Source of the DNA: Isoetes taiwanensis
Taxonomy: Eukaryota; Streptophyta; Lycopodiopsida; Isoetales; Isoetaceae
DNA: 64,000 nt
Direction of reading: 5' to 3'
Assembly (NCBI GenBank): GCA_021234155.1
Contig: JAJEKV010000004.1
Location: forward strand, 25,087,662 to 25,151,661
Part shown: piece after piece, positions 24,096 through 36,884 of the stretch
Layout of the letters: each line of letters opens with the position of its first letter
Numbering within the stretch: the stretch's first letter is position 1
Made by a program: the position numbers and the translations under genes
The notes under the pieces: generated by a model
Seen by the model: the letters and a program-made list of their open reading frames with translations, nothing else
Database searches by the model: none
What the model was told of the DNA's origin: nothing

Positions 24096-26158
24096 CATGT
24101 CACTCTCCTTACATGCAATCTTGTTTTAGTAATTAGTTTATGTTATTTGACTACGAGGTGCATACACTCTTTATAGGTTTATAGTGCTGTATGAATACCT
24201 GCATTAATCCTGCAAAAGAAAAAAAGCAGCAAGTGTTTGATCATTGTTAGACAACATTATCAAGGTTTCATCAGAGTTATGCTTGACTGACACATTTTAC
24301 TTTGGCTATTAGTTCTAGCTTGCATGGCATCTCAGCAGGCAGCAGAGCAGATGAAATTTATAATATGGTTCTGACACATGATTATGCCGCTTTTCTTATA
24401 ATCTATCCCTTCGTAAACATCAGCTACTCGATTCTTCTCAGAGTTAAGAAGTAGTTCTATTTTCCATGGTCATTCTTTAGATTACCCGACTTGTTTAATA
24501 TCATCCTGAAATATCGTTATTCTGTCTATATCATCCCTTTGAACAATTGAATTTAATAACTCGGTTGTCTCTGTCATCTCGGAGTTGGTCTCACAGCTTG
24601 CTTAAGTTGATTAAAGATGTTGAATGCAGTTTACAACTGCATGCATAAAAATGAAGAGGCCTCAGCTAGCTAGCATGGCACTGGAGATAGCAGAAAGAAG
24701 AATTGCCAATGATGCCACTATCCACAACACATGTATTTTCTAAACCAGATCTCTCAAGACACCAATACAACTTCTTCCCCCAGTCGAGCCTCAAAGATCC
24801 CCCAGTCAACTTCACCCAGTCAAATCAGAGCAGTACATCACTATATGGTCTAGAGTAACACCGACAGAAATGAATGTGTTTTCCACATTCTACAGCTCCA
24901 ATTCCAAGCCTCTTGTTGACCATACAGCAGTAAAATAGAATCCCTGACAACGCCACTTTAATAGATCTCTTTCTGGATGCGCAGGTCATGCAGCACTTCC
25001 TGAAGAAAGGCAGATTTATACTCGAATAAAGGACAGAGGTTTACATTTAGATGCAAGAATAGGGACCGCTCTTGTGAAATGCATGCAAACTCTACAGAAA
25101 TGCACGGTATGTAATGTCGACAGGGTATGATTCATGTATCATGTCTCCTGCGGAAAATGGAGCAAGAACGTGTATATGGGAACTATGGAAAGCCCGAGAT
25201 AACTTCTCTAAGAACAATGTAGTTCCATGATTTTAGCAAGATTTTGTCGTCAACCGCAATCAGCCTAACTTGTATAGAACATGCTATGCCATGAAAATGT
25301 AGGCTGTGGTTCAAAGTGACCCATGCTTATGGGATCTACATTGTCTAAAATTCCATCACAATTTCAACTATTATTGGATATCTGAACAACCCCAAGTTCT
25401 ATACAGAACAGAAAGCACTGTTTAACTTCTTATGTTTATCTAAAATAGATCAAAGACAAGAAATTGTTCCTAGGTTTGGATTGCTACTTAGGCAGTTCTG
25501 CTAACAACTTCGTTTGATTTTGAATCACATGCAATAGATGTACATTCATGACAACTCATTTTCTATGTGGAGTCAATCTATCTAGGCTGTCTTTCATTCT
25601 ACATACACAAGTATGCAATCTTAGAAACGCCCATCAGCAGAAGCGGCCATCTTTAGCTATGAGAGAAGTCGCTTGCACTCGATCCTACTTTAAAATTGCT
25701 AGACTAGGAATTGCAGGGTTTCACAATGAAGAGAGCAAACTGAATCCCAAAGATCTTAGGCAGTACCAGCTTCATCCGACATCAGATACCAGATTTCTCA
25801 ATGCTTTCGACGACTCCATTTCTTCGTTTGGCATGTTTAAATATGTGTGAAGCTGCTTCAGCCACTACAACTTCTTTCTTCGGGCAAATCAACATCTTCA
25901 CCTGATATCAGGTAGCAAATGCTTTCCGTTTGTTCAAATTTACACGTTTTATGTTTAACTCTTCAGCAAAGAAGCTCTTTTCTATGAGACATTTGCAAAA
26001 ACAAAGTTTGAATTTGGTGATTTTCTGTCTGCATGCAGTAATTTCTATTATTTTTCTGGTTTTCACATTTGCTTACATGTTATGCACAGGCTTTTTGGAA
26101 AACAAAGCCTTTTGGAGCACCAAAAAGGGGGCTCTTTTTTCCTCTGGTACAACATTCT
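24096..26158. other. No recognised gene
   Basis: No continuation of the invertase exons was found. A 100-codon frame at 25548-25850 has no family motif and no good start context. The stretch may be intron or flank of the pseudogene plus decayed repeats. Confidence 0.35.
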
Positions 26159-26187
26159 AGCTGTAAGGGTAGAAGCATGAAAGGGTG
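26159..26187 (+). repeat. Left 29-bp inverted repeat
   Basis: AGCTGTAAGGGTAGAAGC and following bases up to GGGTG. Its reverse complement recurs at 44791-44819 with two mismatches. Candidate terminal inverted repeat of TE1. Confidence 0.7.
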
Positions 26188-26433
26188 ATTGAATTTTTTT
26201 GTATATTGATGTAAAAATTTGAACTGGGTTAAAGTGTTTGTAATGTACATTTTGAATTTTACATGGAGTTGCCTATCATTAATAAAGGCAGTTGACGTAC
26301 AATATTCTCCATAATTATACCAAATCCTCTCGAAATCTTGTACTAGCTTCTCTATCAATAAAATCTAAATATCTTGCCTGCGAAAAAAAAAAAAACTTTG
26401 CCGCACATTTTGAACTTTCCTCAATCGATCAAA

Positions 26434-29400
26434 CATGGCTCCAGATTCTACCTCAACGAAAACTTGGCCCGAATCGATTATAGCTGCTCCTAAATCGAAT
26501 GCATTTCAAGAAACAAATGTATCTTGAAGAAATTGAAATCCCTTTCCTTCAAGCAGTAATACAAATCCCTTCAAGCAGTAATATAAATCTGGTTAATAAT
26601 CTGATTTTTTGTGCAGGATGTTGTATCCCCTTTCTGCAGAATGGATCGATGTCTTAAAGCACCTATGGAAGAAGGATTGGACTCTCATGCAAGCACTTCG
26701 AGGTCAGCATCGGGTTCAGATTTCAATCCTCCTGTTGATGAAGTTTCGGAAAGCAATCAAGCTACAAGCGTGCAAAGAAAATCAAAAACAGAGGGTTTGT
26801 AGGGTGGATAATGCGACAAAGCCAATTAGAAGAAAGGTGAATGCTTCAGAATCTCATAATGAATGAGGTATCTAATTTGACTCCAAAACAGCAAAGTATA
26901 TTTGCAAGAAGATTATTGCAGGACAAAAGATTGCAATTCCTATTTGAGCCAGTCATTGGAAGGCCTCAAGAGGCTATCGTCATTGGAAGGCCTCCAAGAC
27001 GTCAAAAATGCAAATAGCAATGACAGACTTGCTGCAAAGCATTCTGTACTATCTATGGTGGTTGGAGAGGAAGGAGAATTACAGAAGACTTCACTAACAG
27101 CTAAGTTGCTGAAAATACATCCTAGAAATATGAAACTAGCAGTGGAGAGAAGGAAAAGAATGTCACTAGGTGGAACAAATCTGTGGGCATTAGCAGGTCG
27201 AAATCCAAGAACAAATACGATAGATCAGGCTATGAAGGATATGGTTGCTCAGTTTTGGTTAGATAACTCAAAGGTTTCACCAAAAATTAGAGATGTCATG
27301 AAGAAGAGGACACAACCAATTCAATATATTGACATTACACATGCAATGACCGTAATTTAGTCAGAATTGCATCTTGTTTTTCTAAATAAAGATGTTTTTT
27401 ATTTTGTAACGTTGATGTAAAGTTTGTAGATTTCTTTACTTTTTGGCGGAATAAAGATGTCTTTTATTTTGTAACACCTTGATGTAAAGTTTGTAAATGA
27501 TTTCTTTACTTTTTGAATGTAATGTAGATGCACGATCGCCCCTAGTTGTTCTACATGGAAATGTCAAATTATTTCATGGCAACACGCATATGTATATTTG
27601 TTTACATGTATATTACGGATGTATATTTGTTTACATGTATATTCGGATGTATTGTAGATGTAGGCAAAGAACTAAGAAGAAATTAGTGTGGAGATGTATT
27701 AATTGTCAAAAATTTATGTGACTTCATAGTAAATGAAATAAAATTCATGTCGAATGTACATGTATGTGTGGGAGTTTAGGGTCTTGAATATGTAAAAGAT
27801 TTGTATGTAATGTAATGTAATGAGGTGACTAATTTTATTTCAATCGTAATTTTCTGGTGAATTATTCCGAATTTTGTGGATCAAGATCCGTGGGTTCGGA
27901 TTGGGCTTAGGCAATTTGAATACTTAAAACCTTCTTGCATTAGAAAGCTAAAGGAAAGAAACACATGTTGTTGCGTGAAACATGAGCAATCGATCTGTAC
28001 AAGCTGGGCATTTAATTTGATGAGGTCAAGACTCCATGAAAATTGTTCGCCAGGCAATTGTGGTGTGTGCGCATCCAAGCTCATGCTAGAATATGTCAAG
28101 CCAAGGACAAGACATTTGATAATGTTAGCACATTTTGGACGGCTATGGTATGTGACAGAAAGCAAAGCAGTAACGAGGGGCATAAGCTACAATGTATCAA
28201 ATCAGATTGTGAAAACGGGGAAACAATTAATTGAGTTGTGTCCAAGAGAATACAAGGAGCATTTATCAAACGCTTGATTGGCAAGTTTATGGTTACGTTA
28301 ATGAGCCCTCAAGAAAGGAACTTCCCGAAGACTAAAGCTAATTGACAAGAAAGGCAGCTCCAAAGAATATGTTGGATACATGTTTGATCATATGTCGGGT
28401 TTGTATATCATAACTTTGTGGCACATTGGCGTAGAGCAAACAATTCAAGGAATCCATGAAGAGTCTTCGTGATGATACCGTAGATATCGCTTGTTGATTT
28501 CTCGGAGAATTATACTTTGAAGCCATTCAACGAGATTCAAGCACAACATTGGTACAATGAACAAATCAAAGATATTGGTCCACATCACGATGTTCAAGGT
28601 ACAGGGTAAAATGAGGAAATGTGTGCACTTCTTTATTTCAGATGACAAAACACATGATACTCACTTTGTACAAAAAGCATTCAAGATGCACCTCAATTGG
28701 CTGAAAGAAAATGGTGCTGGTCATATGAAATACCACTTAGTTTGGTCGGACGGGTGTGCAGCCCAATTCAAGTCGAGAAGAGCTTTCTATCATGTAACTA
28801 GGTATCATCAAGAGCATAAGATCAGAATGCACTGAATTTCTTTGGCTCGGGACATGGGAAGGGCACACATGATCGAGAAGGAGCCATAGCCAAACTATGG
28901 CTCGAGGCGAACAAAGAAAAAAGGATGGGAAAGTGATAAAAATTGCAGAAACTGCATGTGAGGTTCTTGAAGAGAAAATTTCTGATGTGGAAAGGGTATT
29001 TTGGAAGGTGTCTGACATTGACCGTTCCCAAAGATTTGATGTGCTCCCAAAGTGAAAGGGGTGCAATCTCTTCATTAGCATTATCATCCATAGATCCAAA
29101 TGATCTAACAAAGTTAATGTGTAGATCTCTTTCATGTTTTTGTAAGGCATGCATCAATTTTGATTGGCCTGCTTGTGAGAATGCCGATCATTGTGGCGGT
29201 GGGAGTTGAGAAAACTAGAGCCTACAAACGGGGACAATGTTGAAGAAGATGGGTACGAGGCAGGACTTGTGGGCAAATGACGTGGACAATGTGGATGAGA
29301 CAAAGGTCACGGTTGGAGATTATTTTGCATCATTCACATCCTCGGATTATTATGAAAGGGTCCCTTATTATCTCATCCAAAGGTACGTAGTGAAACATGC

Positions 29401-29664
29401 CCTCGAAGAAGACACCAAGGATGACTATGGAAATAAATTTTATTGTGGTAATGAAGTTATAGCTGGTAACTACTTTGAATTGATTCCCCGGTTGCCATCA
29501 AAAGTACAGGGCTTATTCAAGGAAAGAAAGTTCTTGTCCATCCCGAAGTCGATGGTTGGGGTGAGATTTCCATTGAGCCACCCAAACATAAGATTAAAGG
29601 TACATCTTATGCATATGAACTGACTAACTATTGGCATGAAATGTTGTTGGGAAATTTGCCGTAG
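26434..29664 (+). pseudogene. TE1 gene A: SDGC/HGKG-motif protein (putative transposase), degenerate
   Basis: Exon 1 starts at ATG 26434 and splices (AAT|GTATCT ... TGTGCAG|GATGTT) to 26617. Recognisable blocks, several in different frames, follow. The 27090-27320 block has RRKRMSLGGTNLWALAGR and FWLDNSKVSP. The 27870-28270 block has FEYLKPSCIRKLKERNTCCC and a KHEQ motif. Then come DFSENYTLKPFNEIQ (28497), SDGCAAQFKS (28748), GSGHGKGTHDREGAIAK (about 28853) and FCKACINFDWPACENADHC (29143). The C-terminal module contains DDYGNKFYCGNEVIAG and ends near 29664. The same order of motifs occurs in the minus-strand gene at 61.9-64 kb. The three Asp-bearing motifs suggest an RNase H-like catalytic core, which is inference. 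At least five frameshifts or stops plus an insertion at 27.37-27.87 kb make it non-functional. I know this motif set from uncharacterised eukaryotic proteins and cannot give a family name. Confidence 0.7.
27381..27525 (+). repeat. ~72-bp tandem duplication inside gene A
   Basis: Two copies of AATAAAGATGT...TTTGTAAC...TTGATGTAAAGTTTGTA...TTTCTTTACTTTTTG. It lies in the AT-rich insertion (27366-27870) that interrupts gene A. Confidence 0.8.
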
Positions 29665-30700
29665 ATTGTAGAATCTCTAATGTACGTTAACCTTGTTGTT
29701 GAAGTAACTTTTCTATGCACTAAGGCATGGACTTGCAAACCTAATGTAATCGTAATGTGAACCGATTAAAACACAAACATTAATATATTGTTTATATAGT
29801 TCCAAGACTGTTATACTTAGTGTAAGTTGTAAAAACACCGTGGCGTAAGGTCTCAAGATTCAAGATTCAAGACTCAAGATTCATCCGAAAGGTGTCTGCA
29901 GATGTGAGATCAGCAATGGTCCCGTTCAAAAATTGTGAGAAGAGTGTCTAGGACACCGCTTGGAAGTTGGTGAAGTCTCCAACGTAAGCAAGACATGTGC
30001 TTCTACCATTCATTGCCATTTATGATAGAGATTGGTAAAGTATGGTTTGAGGCTATTGAATCTCCAAACCTCGACCCTTTTCAAAGACTTTGTTGATTGC
30101 TTTTGCATGCACAACTTCCTGCTTAAGTTGAATGAGAATACTCTCTAGTTCTGCTTTTAGATAATTGGGATTCCTCATCCCCTTGTCCGCCGCTACTCCC
30201 ATAGCTCGATCCATGCTTCCAACATTGTTAAGTCTCCTCTCAGCATCCGTAGAACATCATAAGCAATTGTTAGATTAGGAACAAAAGCATGTTTAAGAAT
30301 AGGAGTACCTCTCGAACTCGTGGATCCCTCTCCGCTTGATTTTGTTCAATTGGTTTCCCCTGTTCGCATTGATCTCCTCAAGAATCGGGTGCGCCGGGTG
30401 AGTTTGCATTTGAATTGGGGATATGGATTGTGATCTAGTCGTTCGATCTCCTCCGCCATCGGCATCAACCCGGCCACCACAGGTAAAAAGGAATTTTTAT
30501 CCCCGCTATTCCCTTCTCCCCTGCTTACGATATGGCTCGTACCATGTCAATGATTTGTTCCTTAACCAATGATTTGTGCCAATGATTTGTTCAACATCCT
30601 TTTCTCAAAATCTATCCCACTGTCCTCTTTTTCTGACCCAATTGGCCAATGGTTGATGCTGGCATATATCCCACAAGCCTAGCTCAAATGAAAGGGCTAT
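29665..30700. other. TE1 intergenic space; one possible minus-strand exon
   Basis: At 30090-30260 the minus strand can be read as a charged helical segment (MDRAMGVAADKGMRNPNYLK, then LESILIQLKQEVVHAK). It may be a leftover exon of an unidentified coiled-coil protein. At 29850-29885 a short AAGATTCAAGATTC repeat is present. Nothing else is recognised. Confidence 0.3.
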
Positions 30701-30709
30701 ACTCAATGT

Positions 30710-30885
30710 GGAATATTCCTTTCAATGTAATAAGGAATATTCCTTGTAACTATGGGTGCACTTAAACAAACTAAAGAATATTCCTTTGAAGGTAATAAGG
30801 AATATTCCTGATAACTAGGCACTAAGGAATATTCCTTTCAATGCAATAAGGAATATTCCTTTCAAGGTAATAAGGAATATTCCTT
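30710..30885. repeat. Array of seven AAGGAATATTCCTT palindromes
   Basis: Seven copies of a 10-14-bp palindrome with core GGAATATTCC or GAATATTC. They are centred near 30715, 30739, 30780, 30804, 30830, 30855 and 30879, several separated by CAATGTAAT or CAAGGTAAT. Identical palindromic sites in 176 bp suggest a protein-binding array or a local hairpin cluster. Function is unknown. Confidence 0.9.
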
Positions 30886-31531
30886 GTTATCTCTATATTG
30901 TTGACTCACGCTTTACCAAACACAATATGCATAGGTACACAATATGCCTTAACATAATCCATTCATTTGGCATTTGTTGATTTGGCAATTGTTGATTTGG
31001 TAACATGTGGAACATTGAATGCATGTGGGATATTTGAGCCCATTACTAAAAAAAGGGGTGGACTAGGATTACATCTTGGGCCAAGATGACACGCTGGCCT
31101 CAGAATCAAGATTACAAGCCGAGCCATAACTTTTCAACATCTAATCTCTATCCACACTTATCAATGAAGCAAAAAACCCTATTTATATATGCGCACGATT
31201 TTTTTGTGATATATGCATGTGGGATATTGCTAACTTTGTGTTAGGGTTGTGCTAATCGCATACCAAGCAATTGGTCTCATAATATGGTTCAACCTATACA
31301 TTTTACATTTGCAAAAATATTGAGGTGGGTGGATCGGCTCCCAGGTGTGAAATCTTATGCATGGATACATCCCTTTCCTCTTCTCGCCTAATTCCCAAAA
31401 CAAAAATCGTATGCATGCAAACATCCCTTTTATTCCCAAAATTCTGCCCTGCAGCTTCATTCCGTCCCCATCGTCTATTCCGCCATCTCCTTCACTCCTT
31501 CCCCATTCCATCCATCTCCTTCACTTCCGCC

Positions 31532-31856
31532 ATGGCCAAGTTCAAGACCACACTCCGCAGGAACACTATCCCGGCCATTGTGCCTGCTCCTCCCCCGCCA
31601 GCACGGTCCTCCTCTTCCTCTAGAGGATCCGTGTCTTCCTCCGGAGAATCCGTGTCTTCCTCCGGAGGCCACCCGGGTTCTGATCGGTATGTTCACTCCA
31701 CCAGAGGTGGAGAAGCTCATCATGGATCATCAGGCTGTCGCTTCGTTGCGGGTGATCGAGTGGGTGCATGAGGCTTACCTCGACGAGGAGCGACTCCTTG
31801 AAATGAAGATGTATGCCATGGAGGACGACCTTCATATAGAGCTGAAGATGGCCTGA
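31532..31856 (+). pseudogene. Small frameshifted ORF in TE1 spacer
   Basis: An ATG in good plant context (CCGCCATGGCC) opens a basic, proline- and serine-rich N-terminus with three 21-bp in-frame repeats (TCCGTGTCTTCCTCCGGAG). A +1/-1 shift near 31675 is needed to continue into an acidic helical C-terminus (FTPPEVEKLIMDH, then AYLDEERLLEMKMYAMEDD). The composition on both sides of the shift is protein-like, so I read it as one broken gene of unknown function. An alternative is two unrelated frames. Confidence 0.4.
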
Positions 31857-32269
31857 AGATCAAGCCTTGTTTTTTGTAATCCCTGGTTTCAATTTTTTTG
31901 GTAATAGTCCTTGTGACTATTCTTTGTAAAGCTTTTTAATTCAACTTGTTTTGCAATAGTCCTTGTGACTCCATTTTTTGTAAAGCTTTTTCATTAATGA
32001 CAGAACTCCTCTTCTCTACAGCTGTTGTGACTATTTTTTTTGCTTTAACTGTTCTCTGAGTTTCCACTGTTCTTTTAGTTAACTGAACTATTTCTATCCT
32101 TTTCTGTATAGATATAAGAAACATGTTTGGTACTTAGTTTAGAGTATTTTTCTTTAAATGCATCTTGAAGCATCTGAAGCACCTGCCAAAAATTTCTGGA
32201 TGTTGGTCCAGAAACCTCTTGAACAATACCATCTGCATGAAATGAACACTAAACTGTTAGGGTGTGTAT

Positions 32270-32570
32270 ACCACACCAAACCATGCACCATACCATGCCC
32301 CACACTATCATATTCACCAGAACGAGCACATCCCACCACACACCACACCATTCACCACACACCATACACCATACACCAAATGGTGGAGTGTGGAGCGGTG
32401 GTGGAGTGTGGTGGTGGGGGGTGGTGGTGTGGTGTGTGGTGGTGGTGGGGTGTGGTGGTGGGGGGTGGTGGTGGTGGTGTGTGTAGTGGTGTGTGGTGGT
32501 ATGATGTGGTGTGGTGGTGTGGTGTTGTGGATTGTGGTGTGGTGTTGTGGGGTGTGGTGTGGTACAAGGT
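32270..32570. repeat. Low-complexity CACCA/TGGTG hairpin-forming tract
   Basis: About 115 bp of CACCA-type sequence (32270-32385) is followed by about 185 bp of TGGTG/GGTGGG-type sequence (32385-32570). The halves are roughly complementary, so the strand can fold on itself, and the G-rich half has many GG/GGGG runs. The open frames through it are compositional artefacts. Confidence 0.9.
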
Positions 32571-32860
32571 CACAAAATATATCAGTCGAAACAATCAAGT
32601 AACTGTTTTGATTGACCAAAAAGGGTACAAGGCTTCTTTAAATCGTAAATCTTTTTCTTCAAAAAAAAAAAAAAAAAACTTACATAGTCATAAAGTATAC
32701 TATCAAGAGTATACTATTCTCGATAGTGTCATTTACACATTCCTTATGATAGGAAATGTGAACACAAATGTGAACAAAAGATATATATAAGCCTGTTACA
32801 TAGTTCATCTTGCAAAATCAGATACTAAGACTCATGATCAGCTCAGAAATCAGAGGACTG

Positions 32861-35800
32861 CTAGCTGATACGTTCTTTCGGATTGGCATCACAATGCATG
32901 ACCAAAGCATCTATTAGAAATTGTCGTCGTGACAGGGCGTATTCATGAGAGAACCATTTAGATGTAATCTGTGACATCCATAAATAAGGTTAGAAATATT
33001 TAAAGGAACATGAGATGCAGTACATACAAGGGAAGGCATACAACTTACTTCCATATCTCTACCAGAGACAAGAGCTTCAACATATTTGTGCATAAATCCC
33101 ATCACATACAACCCACATGATGTTAAATCGGGCTGTTGTGGCACCTCTACTTGCTGAATCCGATTAACATTATTTCTCTTCATGAAATCGACGCCTCTAG
33201 ATACTTGACCGATCGATGTGGTTAACATTTGTGTGTGCAGCCTACATATCACGAAATTTAGCAGACCGAATTAGCGAAGAAAAGCAAAGCAACAACTTAA
33301 AGTATTACATACCCTTTGATTGCTTTCTCGTTCGTCGCATAACTTGTAAGAGGATTCAAGACGTGAATTCCTGGTGCAGGTAGGATCTTGGAATCAGATG
33401 GTGCGAGCGTAAAAACAGCCAGCACAAAATGGTCATTCTCAAGGATAGGTGCAAGGATATGATGGCATTTAGCTACCACAATCCCCTTCATCCCTGATTT
33501 CACTATTTCAATGACATTCAGTGATCCTTCAGCTGATTCACCCTTTCTTTTGCTGCTGGTAGCTTCTCTAAACCTTATATAGTTGTAAGCAGGATAAAAA
33601 AAGATTTTGCTCTTCCACTCGAAAGGCAATGTCTCATACAAGCACCTGGATTAGATTAAGATTAACATTAGAGACAAGGAATAGCAACAAATACAAACTA
33701 CACAACCAGTTATTACCCCGCCATAAAGATCCACTAAGCGGCTACTCATTTTAGAGTTAGTTGCACATAAAATTGCTATGTCGATGCAACCACTTTCATT
33801 TCAGCCGGTACGGACGGTTCTTGAATGGCGGAATGGCGTGAATTCCATAAGTTTATCCTTGTCATCATTTCTCAAGTGTCGATCCAAGATGTTAGTGTCA
33901 TATTAACAATTGATCCATGACAATAAAGCATAAATTGATACCTTCCAATCTCTATTTCCAAAGTGGTTTAGACCTGCAAAACGAGTAGAATATAATAAGC
34001 TACTGAAGTATAAGTAAGTCAATGTTAGTGTCATATTAACAATTGATCCATGACAATAAAGCATAAATTGATACCTTCCAATCTCTCGCTTTCAAAGGGT
34101 TTAGACCTGCAAAACGAGTAAAATATAATAAGCTACTGAAGTATAAGTAAGTCAATGTAAGCTAGCAATTACCGCTTTGGCAAATGGATGTCCCCGCCTG
34201 GTTTGCACTCTTTTTTTTTTTTCCAAATTGTTTGGCATCGCCTTTGACCATAAATTTAGTCGTTGCCTTGGCTGCAATCTCCAAGGCTTCTTCAACATCA
34301 TCTAGCTCCTTTGAATCGCCGCAAGTCTCCAAGACAAGAAAGTGCTTCATTCTAATGTTTTGAAAGCAAGACAAAAAAAAACACGCACTGCCAAAGAACA
34401 AGCCTTTTTCCTCAACTTGAAAAAAAGAGCAGCCTTCAGATCGTTTTCAATGTCGTCACCAACATCTTCAGTAATTTTATCTGTAAACACGTCAACGTAA
34501 GTTTCAAAATACAAAAAAAAAAAAAAATAGAAACCCTGAAAAGGAGAGAGAATTAATTTCTGGGCTTTCAGATAGTTGCTCCAATAATAGCAGCTCGGCT
34601 TCAACAGGTGGGATCTCTTTTTGGAAAACAACCTCTGCTGCAAAATATTGAACATTAGTGAACTCTAACTACAACAGATGCAATCTTAATGTAATCAGAA
34701 TGTAATCACCCTACCTTCCACATACCCCTCTGTCTCCAAATCCTGCACTGATTGCTTATGAGTTGTTGCAATTCTCAAAGGTGATGTAGATGTGGATGGA
34801 CTTCCAACATCGATAGCAGCAGCATCTTTTGTGCCAGGTTCAGCAATTGGGATGTCTGAGAATGGTAAATGCAACCCCTCAATAACATTCTTCTTTTCAC
34901 CTACAACATGAAATTTTGCTATATTCAGAACTTAAGCATAGTGCACGAAACATGAATTGTTTAGTTTACCTGCAGTTTTACTTCTTCCTTTCTTGATACT
35001 ACCCATGTCTGCATTGACACAATTGGGTGTCAATAAGAAATGTAAACACTTGATTCAGAATCAAGGGGAGATGTAGAGTAGATAGAAGCAAAATCTGAAG
35101 AAAAAACAATCAGATGCAAATCAAAACAGAACAAATGTTAATTACATGCAAGTAGGTTTTTACTACAGGCAAACTTTCTGCTGATAATGTAACGACAAAA
35201 TAGAAGTACATTAGTGTACATAGCTATCACAATGTAAAGGAAAACCAAATACTAAATTCAAATGTATTTCAGAACAAAATATTTTATCAATACACCCTAT
35301 CAAATACATCATTCAGCATTGAATGTAAAGGAAAGTCAAATACCAAATTCATATGCATTTCTGATCACATGTAAATGCAAAGTACAGTCAATGCAATACA
35401 CCCTATTAATACACCCCAGAAAGGAATTCCGAAAAAGCACTTCATGGCACATGTAAATGTAAAGTACGTATAAATACATTTCCTCTTTACAGTAAAGACA
35501 AAACCACAACAAATCAAATGTTAATACAGTTATGTACATGATGGAAACTAACTACATCTAAGTACTCAAACTAATTATGTAATCAAAATAAAAATAGATG
35601 TACCTTCGGAAGGGATTCCTAAGCAATGTCGCAGGTCCTCGGACCATGAACGATCATGTACACATGTATTCGTCGTTGAAACCCTGAATATAAGACAAAA
35701 TAGACAATATGTATGACCACAAAGTGGATATTACCATGGTCGAGTCAAGGCAATCATTGCAGCTGCTGCAAGTATTGCTTATATGTGAGAATGAAGCCCC

Positions 35801-36811
35801 CGCCTTGTCATGCGAGTATGGGAGCGGGCTGCAGGCCCTATCGGTCTGATCTTTCCAAATGCTTAGTCATCTCCTTTATTCTATTCTCACAGTTGGAATT
35901 AACTTCCAAATCCTTGCTGATTTTTTCAATGGCAGCTTCTAATTCTTGCAAATCAGCCTTTAAACAATTAATGGGAATCATTAGAGCATCTAAGTCAGCA
36001 ATATAACTTGATTTCTCCTCCTCTAAATGGGATGCCAAAGCCATTTGCACATCAGTTGGCTTCCCGCTTGCTTTTAAACCTGCCACAATGCTGAATTGCT
36101 CACATATTTTTGCATCTTTACTCGCATAAAGTCTTGTCAAGAAGCTCTTATCACTCTCATGCTTCAACAGCTCAATTTCCATTGTTTTCCTTTTTCTTTT
36201 TTAAAGTCTCAGATTTCATCAAGCATGGAGGCAGAATCTAATGCTCTTGTTTCCCTCCACCTTTTCATCATTTCCAACTGCTGCCCCAATTCTACCTGAG
36301 GCATACATTTAACATTGGAAGACTTTACTGTAGCTAATTCTGTCAGGTCAGATTCTTTTTGAGAGCCTTTTGAATGAAGACTTGCACTTGCTTTCACCTC
36401 ATCCCAATCAATGCTTACTCCTTTGTAATGAAGTGCATATGCTCGGGCAAAATACAATGGAATGTGATGATTTGCAATGTCCCTCCTACAAAAAACGTGC
36501 TCATACACAGAAAAAAAATCTACCATCCAACCAGGCTTAATCCTGCACTCTTGATAACCCCTAACAGCAGGGGCTTCAGAACCCCAAACATGCTGCACTA
36601 TTTGCACTAGCCCTGGAAACATGCTATCAAAATTGTTGCTCCTAAGCTGCCTGATGCTTACCTTGTCAAACTCGGGCGGCTCCCGATCTGAAGAAGACCC
36701 ACTCTTGAGTTTTCGGGCGGCAGTTCTAGTGGGAGACCTTGGCATGGGCTTTACAGGTTTGTTGCGAGGAGATTTCCTTGGAGATGTCTTTGTTCCAAGC
36801 TGTTTCGTCAT
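32861..36811 (-). CDS. TE1 gene B: coiled-coil protein with C-terminal Ulp1-like cysteine protease
   Basis: Starts at ATG 36809-36811 with a basic tail (SPRKSPRNKPVKPMPRSPTR). A conserved module follows (FDKVSIRQLRSNNF ... YFARAYALHYKGV). Then comes a coiled coil at 35838-36182, which needs frame correction or a small intron near 36190. Smaller exons are plausible at about 35606-35687, 34713-34905, 34440-34650 and 34173-34400. The last three exons are well bounded: 33313-33645, 33049-33241 and 32861-32968. They form a C48/Ulp1-type fold with HFVLAVF (catalytic His), IHVLNPL where the Asp is expected, and PQQPDLTSCGLYVMGF (oxyanion Gln and catalytic Cys). Asn in place of Asp is unusual. Phase does not join cleanly between 34173 and 33645, so the model is incomplete or lightly damaged. 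The N-terminal module resembles the 59.7-kb gene. Transposon-encoded Ulp-like proteases are known in plant MULE and CACTA elements; the role here is unknown. Confidence 0.6.
33889..34156 (-). repeat. ~133-bp tandem duplication in a gene B intron
   Basis: Two units (about 33889-34021 and 34022-34156), both starting TGTTAGTGTCATATTAAC and ending AGTATAAGTAAGTCAA. They differ by only a few bases, so the duplication is young. Confidence 0.9.
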
Positions 36812-36884
36812 GATCTCTTCCCTGGTGCTTCAGCTCTCTGAAAATGCAAGCTTTTGGCTATGGAGGTCCTGATCATGGCAAAAA

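Noticed and set aside
26609-26866. Continuous 85-codon frame at the start of TE1 gene A
   Set aside because: The splice-consistent frame is the other one (DVVSPFCRMDRC...). This frame becomes relevant only after a shift near 26800.
32262-32790. Long overlapping open frames on both strands near 32.3-32.8 kb
   Set aside because: They consist of Cys/Trp/Val/Gly or His/Thr/Pro runs produced by the CACCA/TGGTG repeat; no real protein composition.
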